NCBI RefSeq assembly: GCF_029522115.1
Contig: NZ_JAKWFK010000002.1
Location: 372,001 to 436,000, forward strand
Length of the DNA stretch: 64,000 nt
Direction: 5' to 3'
From: Trinickia sp. Y13
GTDB taxonomy: Bacteria; Pseudomonadota; Gammaproteobacteria; Burkholderiales; Burkholderiaceae
The notes under the pieces were generated by a model. That model was not told the DNA's origin. It did not search any database and saw only the letters and a program-made list of their open reading frames with translations. Positions 9,337 through 17,470 of this stretch are shown in pieces; positions within the stretch are counted from its first letter, which is position 1; each line of letters opens with the position of its first letter. A program made the position numbers and the translations under genes.

Positions 9337-9450
9337 GGTCTTCGGTAGGAGGTCTGGTTGAGCCGGGCCCGCCGACGCGATCGCCCATCGCGGCGCACGG
9401 CTCGCGCGCCGCGTCGCCATTGGGCGCTAGTCGGATGGGAAACCCGGCCG

Positions 9451-9471
9451 ATTATAGCGAGCGACGCTCGC
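9451..9471 (-). promoter_or_regulatory. candidate promoter and palindrome upstream of the ferredoxin gene
   Basis: Minus-strand TATAAT at 9451-9456, directly abutted by a perfect GCGAGCG-A-CGCTCGC dyad (9457-9471) in the spacer. No good -35 is seen. It lies about 115 nt upstream of the ferredoxin start and could be a repressor-controlled promoter. Confidence 0.4.
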
Positions 9472-9573
9472 GGGCGCTGAAGCCTTGCTGCGCATGGCCC
9501 TGAGCGATGGGCTCGCACTGGGCTTGTGCGCATGCATGCCCAGCCCGTCATCATGCTTATCCGCGCAGCGCGC

Positions 9574-10296
9574 TCACTGCGTGAGCGCCCCCGCTTCAAT
9601 GCCGAGCCACGTGGCGAGTTGGGCCACGAATTGGTCGCTCGCCGTTGCGAGCGCATGCGCGCCGCCCGCGGCATTGGGCATGCTCGCCGGCGCACGCGCA
9701 ACGAACGTGCGTTGCGCGATCACCTTGCCGTCTTTCAAGAGCGTCGCGCGCGCCGTCAATGCGCCATGGCTCTGCCCCTCGCTGTCGAACACCTGCTCGA
9801 ACTGTTCGAGATCGATCGTCAGTTGCGGCGCCTGCGCGGCCTGGCCGCCGCCGAGAACCGCACCGTGCGCGGCGAGCGCGTGACGCACGCGCTCGCTCAA
9901 CAACTGGGCCGGGCGCATCGTCCAATGACTGTTCGCATAGGTCGCCGTCTGCCGCGGATCGGCATAGCTCATGCGGTACAAAATGTCGTCTGTTTCGAGC
10001 GCGCGCGGAGCGCGTACGTCGAACAACCGTATCGGCGGCAACGCGCCGGCATTGGACGCGAGGTCGGCCGGGGCCGGCCCGAAGTCGTAGCGAATGTCGG
10101 AGACGGCCTGGGGCAACCCCAGCGTGCAGCCCGCCATCGGCCCGAACAAGCCGAGGCCCGCAGTCAGCATGCATGCCGCCGCCGCGAGCGAGCGCGCCAG
10201 CGCCCATATCGCGCGGCGCGAGCGCGGCGCGGCGGCGCGACCCGACTTACCGCTACCGCTTCGCGACCGAGTCGTAATGTCGAATGAACGTGCCAT
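9574..10296 (-). CDS. ABC-type transport auxiliary lipoprotein (MCE-associated, PqiC-like)
   Basis: A 240-residue predicted outer-membrane lipoprotein. Its long basic N-terminus precedes a hydrophobic segment and a lipobox ending MAGC, with the lipidated cysteine near 57; the true start may be downstream of 10296. The rest matches the ABC auxiliary family (YDFGPAP, LPPIRLFDVRAP, YRMSYADPRQTATYANSHW, TIDLEQFEQVFDSEGQS). It is the last gene of the permease-ATPase-MCE operon, 21 bp after the MCE gene, and probably receives lipid at the outer membrane. Confidence 0.87.
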   Translation of the reverse strand: MARSFDITTRSRSGSGKSGRAAAPRSRRAIWALARSLAAAACMLTAGLGLFGPMAGCTLGLPQAVSDIRYDFGPAPADLASNAGALPPIRLFDVRAPRALETDDILYRMSYADPRQTATYANSHWTMRPAQLLSERVRHALAAHGAVLGGGQAAQAPQLTIDLEQFEQVFDSEGQSHGALTARATLLKDGKVIAQRTFVARAPASMPNAAGGAHALATASDQFVAQLATWLGIEAGALTQ

Positions 10297-10317
10297 GTGC
10301 TTCGGATCCTTTTCCGT

Positions 10318-11289
10318 TTAACGATGCGTCTGCGCGTCGCCTTGGCGCGGCCACGCAAAACCGGGTTCGCCGGGACCCGGCCGCGCACGCGCGACGCCGA
10401 ACAGCACGCTGCGCGGGCTCGTGCTGAAGACGTTGGCGGCACGATCGAACGAGCGCGCCGCACCGCTCACGTCGGTTGCGAGCGCATTCACGCGCGGCAG
10501 CGTTTCGCCGTCCAAGCGCGAGGTCACGTCCTGAACCGATGCATCCATCGTCGCCAGCGCGCCGCCGGCGCGATCGGCGGCCGCGCCAATCTTGTTCAGG
10601 TTCGAAACGAGCGGGCCGCTCGGAGACGACAAAGTCGCAACCAGCGTGTCCGTCGACGCCAGCGTGTGAGAAAGCGCGTTCAACGTGCCCGGCAATTGCT
10701 CGGCAGCGGGCGCGGCCTTCTGCGCGAGCGTGGTCACGGCGTCGGCCGCGTGCTGCAAGCTCGCCGCCGTGGCCATCAGTTGCACGCGCGTCTGATCCGA
10801 CAGCAGTGCGTCCGCGCGCGCGGCAACGTTTTGCAATTCGCTCAGCAGCGCGTCCCCGCGCTGTTGCAACTGATCGAGCAAACCCGGGCGCATCGGCAAT
10901 TGCGCCACGTCTTTCGGCGATGTCGGCACCGGGGCAAGATCTGCGCCCGTATCGTCGAGTTGCACGAAGGCGAGCCCCGTGACCCCTTGCAGGGCTAGAC
11001 TGCCGAACGTCGAACGCGTGATGGGCGCGTTCTTGTCGACGAGGATGCGAATCACGATCGTTCCCGGGTGCGCACGATCGAAGCGAATCGACTGCACCTT
11101 GCCCACCGCCAGCCCGCGATAGCGTACGTCGGCATCGGTCGAGAGCCCCGTCACGTTCGTGTGCGAAATCAGGTCGTAAGGCACGCGCACGGCGCGGTCG
11201 AGGTTGAACCACACGACCGTGAGCGCAATGGCGACGCCAAGCCCGATGGTGAAGAGTCCAGCCCAGAATGCATGCGATTTGTTTTCCAT
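10318..11289 (-). CDS. MlaD/MCE-domain substrate-binding protein
   Basis: A 323-residue inner-membrane-anchored periplasmic protein. One membrane helix lies at about residues 8-28 (AFWAGLFTIGLGVAIALTVV). One MCE domain follows at about 38-115 (VTGLSTDADVRYRGLAVGKV ... ITRSTFGSLALQGVTGLAFV), then a long alanine-rich helical region with coiled-coil character. MCE proteins form hexameric rings that pass phospholipids between membranes. Substrate and direction are unknown for this system. Confidence 0.9.
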   Translation of the reverse strand: MENKSHAFWAGLFTIGLGVAIALTVVWFNLDRAVRVPYDLISHTNVTGLSTDADVRYRGLAVGKVQSIRFDRAHPGTIVIRILVDKNAPITRSTFGSLALQGVTGLAFVQLDDTGADLAPVPTSPKDVAQLPMRPGLLDQLQQRGDALLSELQNVAARADALLSDQTRVQLMATAASLQHAADAVTTLAQKAAPAAEQLPGTLNALSHTLASTDTLVATLSSPSGPLVSNLNKIGAAADRAGGALATMDASVQDVTSRLDGETLPRVNALATDVSGAARSFDRAANVFSTSPRSVLFGVARARPGPGEPGFAWPRQGDAQTHR

Positions 11290-11342
11290 TCGCTTGGGTT
11301 CCCGTCGTTGCGCGAGGCGTCCGGAAGCGGCGCTTCATCGCG

Positions 11343-12221
11343 TCATATCTGCACCTCGGCCGACGCCGATTCGAGCGCGGCCGGCGGCAGCTTGGCGCGG
11401 CGTTCGGGCGGCAGCGCCTGCAGCGCCCGCCGCCCGCGCCTGCCGAGGAAAAATTCGCGGATGAACGGATGGTCCACCGCGGCTGCTTCCTCGATCGGCG
11501 CGGCCACGAGCACGCGCCGATCGGCGATCACCGCCACCCGCGTCGATAGCGAAGTCATCGTGTCCAGATCGTGCGTCACCATCACCACTGTGAGGCCGAG
11601 TGCACGATGGAGCGTGGCGATCAGTTCGACGAAATCTTCGGAGGCCTGCGGGTCGAGCCCCGCCGTCGGCTCGTCCAGAAACAGCAATTCGGGCTCGAGC
11701 GCAAGCGCACGCGCGATGCCGACGCGCTTCACCATGCCGCCCGAGAGCGCGGCGGGCATTTGCGATGCATGTTTGCACGGCAGCCCCACCATTTCGAGCT
11801 TGAGCATGACGATGTCTTGCAACAGCGGCGGCGGCACGCGGCCAAGCTCGCGGATCGGCTGAGCGATGTTGTCGAAGACCGACATCGACGAAAACAGCGC
11901 CCCATGCTGAAACAACATGCCGACGCGGCTGCGCATGACGCGCGCCGTTTGCTCGTCGATCGTCGACATGTCGCGACCGAATACTTCGATCGTGCCCGAA
12001 GTGGGCGCCTCCAGACCGAGGATCTGCCGGATGAGCGTCGTTTTGCCCGAGCCCGATCCGCCGACGATCGAGACGACTTCACCGCGCCGCACCTCGAAGT
12101 TCAAGTGCTCATGCACGAGCACGCTGCCATAGCGCTTGGTCAAATCGCGCACCCCGATCACCGGCTCGGCGATCGCCGGCAGCGGACGGTTGCGCACGGC
12201 GGCGGAGAGCGGCGCGGTCAT
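11343..12221 (-). CDS. ABC transporter ATPase (MlaF-like)
   Basis: A 292-residue cytoplasmic ATPase. Walker A is GGSGSGKTT, the signature is LSGGMVKRVGIARAL, Walker B is LLFLDEPTAGLDP and the switch is VTHDLDT. The ATG at 12221 overlaps the permease stop by 4 bp (ATGA), which sets the start; the same frame stays open upstream but only as antisense to the permease's coding frame. It powers the MCE lipid transporter. Confidence 0.93.
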   Translation of the reverse strand: MTAPLSAAVRNRPLPAIAEPVIGVRDLTKRYGSVLVHEHLNFEVRRGEVVSIVGGSGSGKTTLIRQILGLEAPTSGTIEVFGRDMSTIDEQTARVMRSRVGMLFQHGALFSSMSVFDNIAQPIRELGRVPPPLLQDIVMLKLEMVGLPCKHASQMPAALSGGMVKRVGIARALALEPELLFLDEPTAGLDPQASEDFVELIATLHRALGLTVVMVTHDLDTMTSLSTRVAVIADRRVLVAAPIEEAAAVDHPFIREFFLGRRGRRALQALPPERRAKLPPAALESASAEVQI

Positions 12222-13345
12222 AAGCCTACGTTCTGAAACAGCACGGCGAAGATCGCATCGGCGAGGATGACGACGGTGATCGAGGAAACGACCGCCGATG
12301 TCGTGCCGACGCCGAGGCTTTGCGAGTTCGGCTTGATGCGAAAGCCGAAATGGCAGGCGACGAGCGCGATCAGCATGCCGAACACTACGCCCTTGCCGAG
12401 CCCGATCCACAAATTGGCGATCGGCACGACGCTCGGCAGGGCGCGGGCAAAGTAAGCCATGTCGATGCCGAGCACGACTTGCGCGGCGAGCGCGCCGCCG
12501 GCAAGGGCGACGACATTGGTCCACATGACGAGTAGCGGCATCGCGACCGATAGCGCGATGACGCGCGGCAGCACGAGCCGCAGCCCATGCGGGATGCCCA
12601 TGACGAGCATCGCATCGAGTTCTTCGGTCACGCGCATGACGCCGATCTGCGCCGTGATGGCCGAGCCCGAACGCCCCGCGACGAGAATGGCCGATAGCAC
12701 CGGGCCGAGCTCGCGGATCACGGCTAGCCCCAGGATGTTGACGATGTATTGGTTCGCGCCGAACAACCGCAGTTGCTGCGCCGACAAGTAACTCAGGACG
12801 ATGCCGATCAAGAAAGCAACGAGCGCCGTGATGGGCAACGCTTTGGCGCCCGCGTTGTAGACGTTTGCCGAAATTTCGGTCCAAGGCGCGCGTGCCGGGC
12901 GCCGCAGCACTGCCAGCAGGTCGAGCACGAACCGTCCGAACATCGTCAAGCCGCCATAGGCGTGGTTGCCGAAACTGAGCACCGAACCGCCCAGCGCGGT
13001 GACGGCGTCGAGACGCACGACGGGCGCAGGGGCCTCGCGCTGCGTTTCGAGCAAAGCGATACGCGCGAAAATGTCGCGCTGAGTGTCGGTGAGCGTGACT
13101 TGCTCGGGCAGTTTTCGCCCCCACACGCGCCACAGCGCCTGCCCGCCGACGTGATCCATCCGTTCGACGGCCGACAAGTCCCACTGCGCCGGCGCACTGC
13201 GCGCCAAAGCCACCAAGCGCGAGGTGGCGCCCGCGCGCGCCCGGTCGCGGGCAAGCGCCAGCGCGGTCCACTGGCCGGACAGCGTAACGAGCGGACCCCG
13301 GCTATTGGTGTCGATCTGCAGGCCGGGCGGAGTGTCGAAGTTCAA
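12218..13345 (-). CDS. MlaE-type permease with N-terminal STAS-like domain
   Basis: A 375-residue protein. About the first 115 residues form a soluble STAS-like domain (WDLSAVERMDHVGGQALWRVWG). An MlaE/YrbE permease domain follows with five or so membrane segments and the hallmark region ELGPVLSAILVAGRSGSAITAQIG. In E. coli the equivalent STAS subunit is the separate protein MlaB, so this is a MlaB-MlaE type fusion, known from PqiA/YrbE-like systems. It is the first gene of the four-gene operon. Confidence 0.9.
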   Translation of the reverse strand: MNFDTPPGLQIDTNSRGPLVTLSGQWTALALARDRARAGATSRLVALARSAPAQWDLSAVERMDHVGGQALWRVWGRKLPEQVTLTDTQRDIFARIALLETQREAPAPVVRLDAVTALGGSVLSFGNHAYGGLTMFGRFVLDLLAVLRRPARAPWTEISANVYNAGAKALPITALVAFLIGIVLSYLSAQQLRLFGANQYIVNILGLAVIRELGPVLSAILVAGRSGSAITAQIGVMRVTEELDAMLVMGIPHGLRLVLPRVIALSVAMPLLVMWTNVVALAGGALAAQVVLGIDMAYFARALPSVVPIANLWIGLGKGVVFGMLIALVACHFGFRIKPNSQSLGVGTTSAVVSSITVVILADAIFAVLFQNVGL

Positions 13346-13481
13346 GAAAGGCGTTTCCTCACGTTGAACGGAACTGGGGCCATTGCATTGTAGCGGGCTG
13401 CGCGCTCACTCCCATGCGCGATGAACCACGGCCCGCGCGCGACGGCGCAATTTCGCATGGCCGCTCGGGCGCGCCGCGCGG

Positions 13482-13515
13482 TTGACGACCCGGCGCGCTC
13501 GGCCTTCACTACAAT
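13482..13515 (+). promoter_or_regulatory. candidate birA promoter
   Basis: TTGACG at 13482-13487 is followed by TACAAT at 13510-13515, but their 22-bp separation is too long to act as a simple pair. TTCACT at 13505 is a weaker -10 at the right 17-bp spacing. If TACAAT is used, transcription would start at or next to the birA ATG (13522). Confidence 0.4.
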
Positions 13516-13521
13516 ACAGCC

Positions 13522-14445
13522 ATGACCGATACCCCATTTTCTCCTCCGAGCCCAGGCGCCGACGCCGATAGCCGATCCGACGACTGGCGCATCGATCGCG
13601 AGCGAGCACGCGCCGGCGCAGCCGGGGCGATCGCGGCCGACGCACTCGAGATCGTCGACGAGACGGCCTCGACCAACAGCGACCTCATGGCGCGCATGAA
13701 GGCGTTGCCGCGCGAGCGCACCGCTTGGGGCGTCCACGCGGTGCGCGCGGCGTACCGGCAAACAGCGGGGCGCGGAAGACAAGGCCGCAGTTGGCGAACG
13801 ACCCCCGGACACGCTTTGACGTTTTCGCTTGCCTGCGTTTTGCCGCAGCCGCTCGCGGGACTCGCCGGCCTCAGTTTGGCCACGGGCGTCGCCGTCGTCG
13901 AAAGCCTCGCGCGCCTGGCTCCGGCCGAAGCCAAGCGATTCGCGCTCAAGTGGCCGAACGACGTGCTGCTCGACGGCGGCAAGCTCGCAGGCATCCTGAT
14001 CGAGACGGCTTGGAGCACGGATACGGCCAGCGCCGTCGTCATCGGCGTCGGCATCAACGTGCGCCGCGACGAAGCGCTCGAAGCCGAACTGGACGCCGCC
14101 GCGGCGAAGGTTCCAGCCCAAACGCGCGCCACGCAACCGGCCGCGCTCTCGCAGGCGCTGCCGAACGCGAATCTGACCGATACGCTGGCCGTGGTCGTCA
14201 AAGCGCTGACCGACATGATCGAGCGCTTCGGCACTCAAGGTTTCGCCGCGTTCGTCGACCGCTGGAACGCCCGTCACGCGTATGCGAATCGCGAAGTCGT
14301 GCTGCTGGACAAAGGCGTCGAACTGGCTCGCGGCATCGCCACGGGCGTCGACGGTTCGGGTCAACTGCTGCTGTCGACCAGCACCGGCGTGCAAACCATC
14401 GCGACGGGCGATGTCTCGCTGCGGCTTGCCACGGACGCGCCATGA
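13522..14445 (+). CDS. birA: biotin--[acetyl-CoA-carboxylase] ligase
   Basis: A 307-residue enzyme that activates biotin to biotinyl-AMP and attaches it to biotin carboxyl carrier domains. Visible motifs are [12 protein letters not shown], the biotin/ATP loop [28 protein letters not shown] and the C-terminal SH3-like domain. The N-terminal helix-turn-helix of E. coli BirA is absent, so it is a group I ligase and cannot itself repress the bio operon. No Shine-Dalgarno sequence precedes the ATG. It overlaps coaX by 4 bp. Confidence 0.93.
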   Translation: MTDTPFSPPSPGADADSRSDDWRIDRERARAGAAGAIAADALEIVDETASTNSDLMARMKALPRERTAWGVHAVRAAYRQTAGRGRQGRSWRTTPGHALTFSLACVLPQPLAGLAGLSLATGVAVVESLARLAPAEAKRFALKWPNDVLLDGGKLAGILIETAWSTDTASAVVIGVGINVRRDEALEAELDAAAAKVPAQTRATQPAALSQALPNANLTDTLAVVVKALTDMIERFGTQGFAAFVDRWNARHAYANREVVLLDKGVELARGIATGVDGSGQLLLSTSTGVQTIATGDVSLRLATDAP

Positions 14446-15323
14446 AGGGCGGTGCGCCGTTCCTGCTGATCGATGCGGGCAATAGCCGGGTCAAATGGGC
14501 GCTCGCCGCCCCGAACGGCGCTTTCCTCGACACAGGCGTGTTCGCGCACGAACCGCAAAGCGAAGACGGCGAGCGGTGCGGCGGCGCGGCGGGCGAGCAT
14601 CCCGATGCGCAAGTGCAAGCGGCCGCTGCGATCGATTCGAAGGCGGCCGCAGCCGGCTGGGATGCCCTGCCTCGGCCGAGCGCGGCGTGGATTTCCAACG
14701 TCGCGGGCGATATGGTCGAGCAGCGCCTTCATGCGCTGTTCGATGCGCGGTGGCCGGGCCTGCCGCGCACATTCGTGCGCGCGTGCGCGCGCCAATGCGG
14801 CGTGGTCAACGGCTACGGCGTCCCGGAACGGCTCGGCAGCGACCGTTGGGCTGGGCTCATCGGCGCCCATGCCGCGTTCCCGGGCGAGCCGCTCTTGATC
14901 GCCACGCTCGGCACCGCGACGACACTCGAAGCGCTCACCGCGGACGGCAGCTTCGTCGGGGGTATGATCGCGCCGGGGTGGTCGCTGATGATGCGCTCTT
15001 TGGGCGAGCATACGGCGCAATTGCCGACGCTCGCGGCCGAGTCGGCGCGCACGCTCGTGGGCGACGCGCTGGCGCAGCACTGGTTCGCCGCGGATACGCG
15101 CCATGCGATGACGGCCGGCGCCCTACTGGCTCAAGCTGGGCTCATCGAACGCGCCTGGCGCGAGCTCAGTCGCGCATGGCAGCAAGACGTGCGCTTGATC
15201 GTGGGCGGCGGCGCGGCTCACGAGGTGGCCGCCGCGCTAGACGTGCCGCATACGCGCCACGACACGCTCGTGCTCTCGGGGCTTGCGTTGATCGCGGCCG
15301 AAGACAGTGCGCGCCGTCGTTGA
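14442..15323 (+). CDS. coaX: type III pantothenate kinase
   Basis: First step of coenzyme A synthesis from pantothenate. The 293-residue protein has the ASKHA-fold motifs [13 protein letters not shown] (phosphate 1), [25 protein letters not shown] and [11 protein letters not shown]. The ATG overlaps the birA stop (ATGA), so the pair is translationally coupled, as in other beta-proteobacteria. An insertion-like stretch at about residues 35-65 is alanine rich. Confidence 0.94.
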   Translation: MKGGAPFLLIDAGNSRVKWALAAPNGAFLDTGVFAHEPQSEDGERCGGAAGEHPDAQVQAAAAIDSKAAAAGWDALPRPSAAWISNVAGDMVEQRLHALFDARWPGLPRTFVRACARQCGVVNGYGVPERLGSDRWAGLIGAHAAFPGEPLLIATLGTATTLEALTADGSFVGGMIAPGWSLMMRSLGEHTAQLPTLAAESARTLVGDALAQHWFAADTRHAMTAGALLAQAGLIERAWRELSRAWQQDVRLIVGGGAAHEVAAALDVPHTRHDTLVLSGLALIAAEDSARRR

Positions 15324-15381
15324 GCGGGATGCGAAGAGAAGTAGACCCGAACCGGTAGGTGTCGAAATTGGAGACACGACG

Positions 15382-15621
15382 ATGTTGCGTTGGCTAATCG
15401 CTATTTTGTTTCTCGCCAATTTGATCGCTTTCGGATTGGCAAGCGGCATGTTCGGCCCGCTGCCGGCGTCGGGGCCGCGCGAACCCTATCATCTGGAACG
15501 CCAAGTCCATCCCGAGTGGCTGAAGACGCGCCCGATCTCGGAAGCCGACGCGGCCGAACAGCCCGTTATCGGCGGCCCTGACCCAACGCCCGCGATCGCG
15601 GCAGCGCCGCTCGGCAGGTAA
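15382..15621 (+). CDS. small membrane-anchored hypothetical protein
   Basis: 79 residues: one N-terminal membrane helix (LRWLIAILFLANLIAFGLAS) followed by a hydrophilic tail with PREPYHLERQVHPEWLKTRP. A GGAG ribosome-binding site precedes the ATG at 15382. The helix plus tail resembles the N-terminus of SPOR-domain proteins found after coaX in related genomes, but no SPOR domain is present, so this may be a shortened version. It is probably the last gene of the birA-coaX operon. Confidence 0.65.
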   Translation: MLRWLIAILFLANLIAFGLASGMFGPLPASGPREPYHLERQVHPEWLKTRPISEADAAEQPVIGGPDPTPAIAAAPLGR

Positions 15622-15692
15622 CGGATAACGGATAAGAGCTAATGGCGCCGTAGCGCACCGCTCCGCCCCCCGTGCGACTTGCCCGGGGACGG

Positions 15693-16196
15693 CTAGGCGC
15701 GCCCCGCCTGCGAGCGAACCTTTTCGAGCAGCGCGGTGGTTGAACGCTGATGCTCGAATGCAATGGCCAGCGCCCGGCCGCCCCAGCCGCGAACCAGCGC
15801 GGACTCGGGCAGCGCGTCCATGTCGTAATCGCCGCCTTTGACGAGCACGTCAGGGCGCAACGCTCGAATCAACTCGACGGGCGTGCGCTCCTCGAACCGC
15901 ACGACCCAGTCGACGCTTTCCAGCGCGGCGAGCAAAGCCATCCGGTCGTCCTCGCGATTGATCGGCCGATCATCCCCCTTGCCTAGCTCGCGCACCGATG
16001 CGTCGCTGTTGACGCCGACGATCAGGCACGCGCCGAGCGCCTTCGCGCGGGCGAGGTAAGTCACGTGACCGCGATGGAGAATGTCGAAGACGCCGTTCGT
16101 GAAAACGACCGGCGCGGCCAGCGCATCGCGTCGCGCAGCGAGCGCCTCGCGCGTGACGATCTTGCGTTCGAACGAGACGGGAGCCGCAGTGGTCAT
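15693..16196 (-). CDS. rfaE2: D-glycero-beta-D-manno-heptose 1-phosphate adenylyltransferase
   Basis: 167-residue nucleotidyltransferase making ADP-heptose for the lipopolysaccharide inner core. The cytidylyltransferase-like motif FTNGVFDILHRGHVTYL (HxGH), VGVNSDASVRELGKG and the PDVLVKGGDY motif are present. In E. coli this is the C-terminal half of HldE; here it is a separate gene, as is usual in Burkholderia. It starts only 7 bp after the ferritin-like gene. Confidence 0.93.
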   Translation of the reverse strand: MTTAAPVSFERKIVTREALAARRDALAAPVVFTNGVFDILHRGHVTYLARAKALGACLIVGVNSDASVRELGKGDDRPINREDDRMALLAALESVDWVVRFEERTPVELIRALRPDVLVKGGDYDMDALPESALVRGWGGRALAIAFEHQRSTTALLEKVRSQAGRA

Positions 16197-16203
16197 GAGC
16201 GCA

Positions 16204-17079
16204 TCAAGCGGGCTGATGCTGCTCGGCCGCCGCCGGCGGCTGCAAGCGCGCCGAGACTTCCTTGCGATAGCGGTTCAATTCCTGAGCCGTCGTGAACGTG
16301 CGCTCGAACAGCAGCGACAGGTTGTGCAAGATGCGCTCGACGACCTTCTTCTCCCAGCCGTCGTCGAAACGGATTTGCTCGTCGAGCCAGCGCTCCAGCC
16401 ATTCCGGATCGGGCAGCCGCGATTGGATCGTGTCGCGCGGGAACAGATCGCGGTTCACGTGCAGGTTCGTGGGGTGCAACGGCTTTTCCGTGCGGCGCGC
16501 CGACGCCATCAGCACGCCGATTTTCGCGAAGGCTGCGCGTGCGACGTCGCCGAAGTTCGTCATGGCCTTCTTCATGTAGCGCAGATAGGCGCCGCCATGA
16601 CGCGCTTCGTCGCGCGAGATCGTCTCGTAGATGTGCTTGATCACGGGCTCGGTGTGCCATTCGGCGGCACGGCGATACCAATGGTTCAGGCGAATCTCGC
16701 CGCAGAAATGCAGCATCAGCGTCTCGAGCGGCGGCGCCGGATCGAATTCGAAGCGCACCGCGTGCAGTTCGGCTTCGGTCGGCACCATCTCGGGCTTGAA
16801 CCGGCGCAGGTATTCCATCAAGACCAGCGAATGCTTTTGCTCCTCGAAGAACCAAACGCTCATGAACGCCGAAAAATCGCTGTCGTGATGGTTGTCGCGC
16901 AGGAACATCTCCGTGGCGGGCAACGCCGACCATTCGGTGATGGCGTTCATTTTGATCGTCGTCGCCTGCTCGTCGGTCAGCAGCGACGCGTCGAATTTGT
17001 CCCAGGGAATGTCCTTCTCCATATCCCATCGGACCGATTCGAGCGATTTGTAAAGTTCCGGATAAAGCATGGTGTTCAT
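16204..17079 (-). CDS. ferritin-like diiron protein
   Basis: 291-residue all-helical protein with paired diiron ligand motifs: FFEEQKHSLVLMEYL (ExxH), LMLHFCGEIRLNHWY and ETISRDEARHGGAYL (ExxH). Upstream E90-like residues lie in NAITEWSALPATEMFL. It resembles ferritin-like or acyl-ACP-desaturase-type domain proteins conserved in Burkholderia. The start MNTMLYPELYKSLE follows arginine-rich noncoding sequence. Its reaction is unknown. It is coupled to rfaE2 (7-bp gap), which hints at a role in envelope or lipid chemistry. Confidence 0.8.
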   Translation of the reverse strand: MNTMLYPELYKSLESVRWDMEKDIPWDKFDASLLTDEQATTIKMNAITEWSALPATEMFLRDNHHDSDFSAFMSVWFFEEQKHSLVLMEYLRRFKPEMVPTEAELHAVRFEFDPAPPLETLMLHFCGEIRLNHWYRRAAEWHTEPVIKHIYETISRDEARHGGAYLRYMKKAMTNFGDVARAAFAKIGVLMASARRTEKPLHPTNLHVNRDLFPRDTIQSRLPDPEWLERWLDEQIRFDDGWEKKVVERILHNLSLLFERTFTTAQELNRYRKEVSARLQPPAAAEQHQPA

Positions 17080-17470
17080 AGGTCCCGCCCCTGGTCTGCC
17101 CATTGCAACTCGTATGACTATTGCCGCGCACGTGTGCGTGTATGTCGCACCCGCGTGCGCGGCGAAAACCGGCATCTTACGCGGCGATCGCGTCCGTTTA
17201 TTGATCGAACTCAAGGCCGCCCGTACGGCGACGCCTTCGCACATGACTGAAGGCGCCGGCTGGCGCGAAGCGCCTTGGCGATGATCGAACACGGCGCCGC
17301 GCTCCGCGCCGCTTTCGGTATCCGGCGGACGGCGGCGCAACGACCTGCCGCGATCATGGTTTTTCGCTATTCGCCCACGGATCGAAATCTTTGGAATGAT
17401 AGCATGCGCGGCTTACGCCGCCGGCCGCGCAAGGCCAGCCGACGCGCCGCAACAACGGTTTTGGCCATGC
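17080..17470. other. 391-bp intergenic region
   Basis: Lies between two minus-strand genes. It holds a 7-bp stem (AAGGCGC at 17250 / GCGCCTT at 17270) and a minus-strand TATCAT at 17397-17402 that could be a distant -10. I see no convincing gene in it. Confidence 0.5.

Noticed and set aside
12222-13271. N-terminal extension in frame with the MlaF-like ATPase
   Set aside because: It is a shadow of the permease gene; the ATPase begins at the 4-bp overlap.
13725-14441. Long frame fused in front of CoaX
   Set aside because: Arginine-rich shadow of birA; the conserved CoaX start at 14442 with the ATGA overlap is clear.
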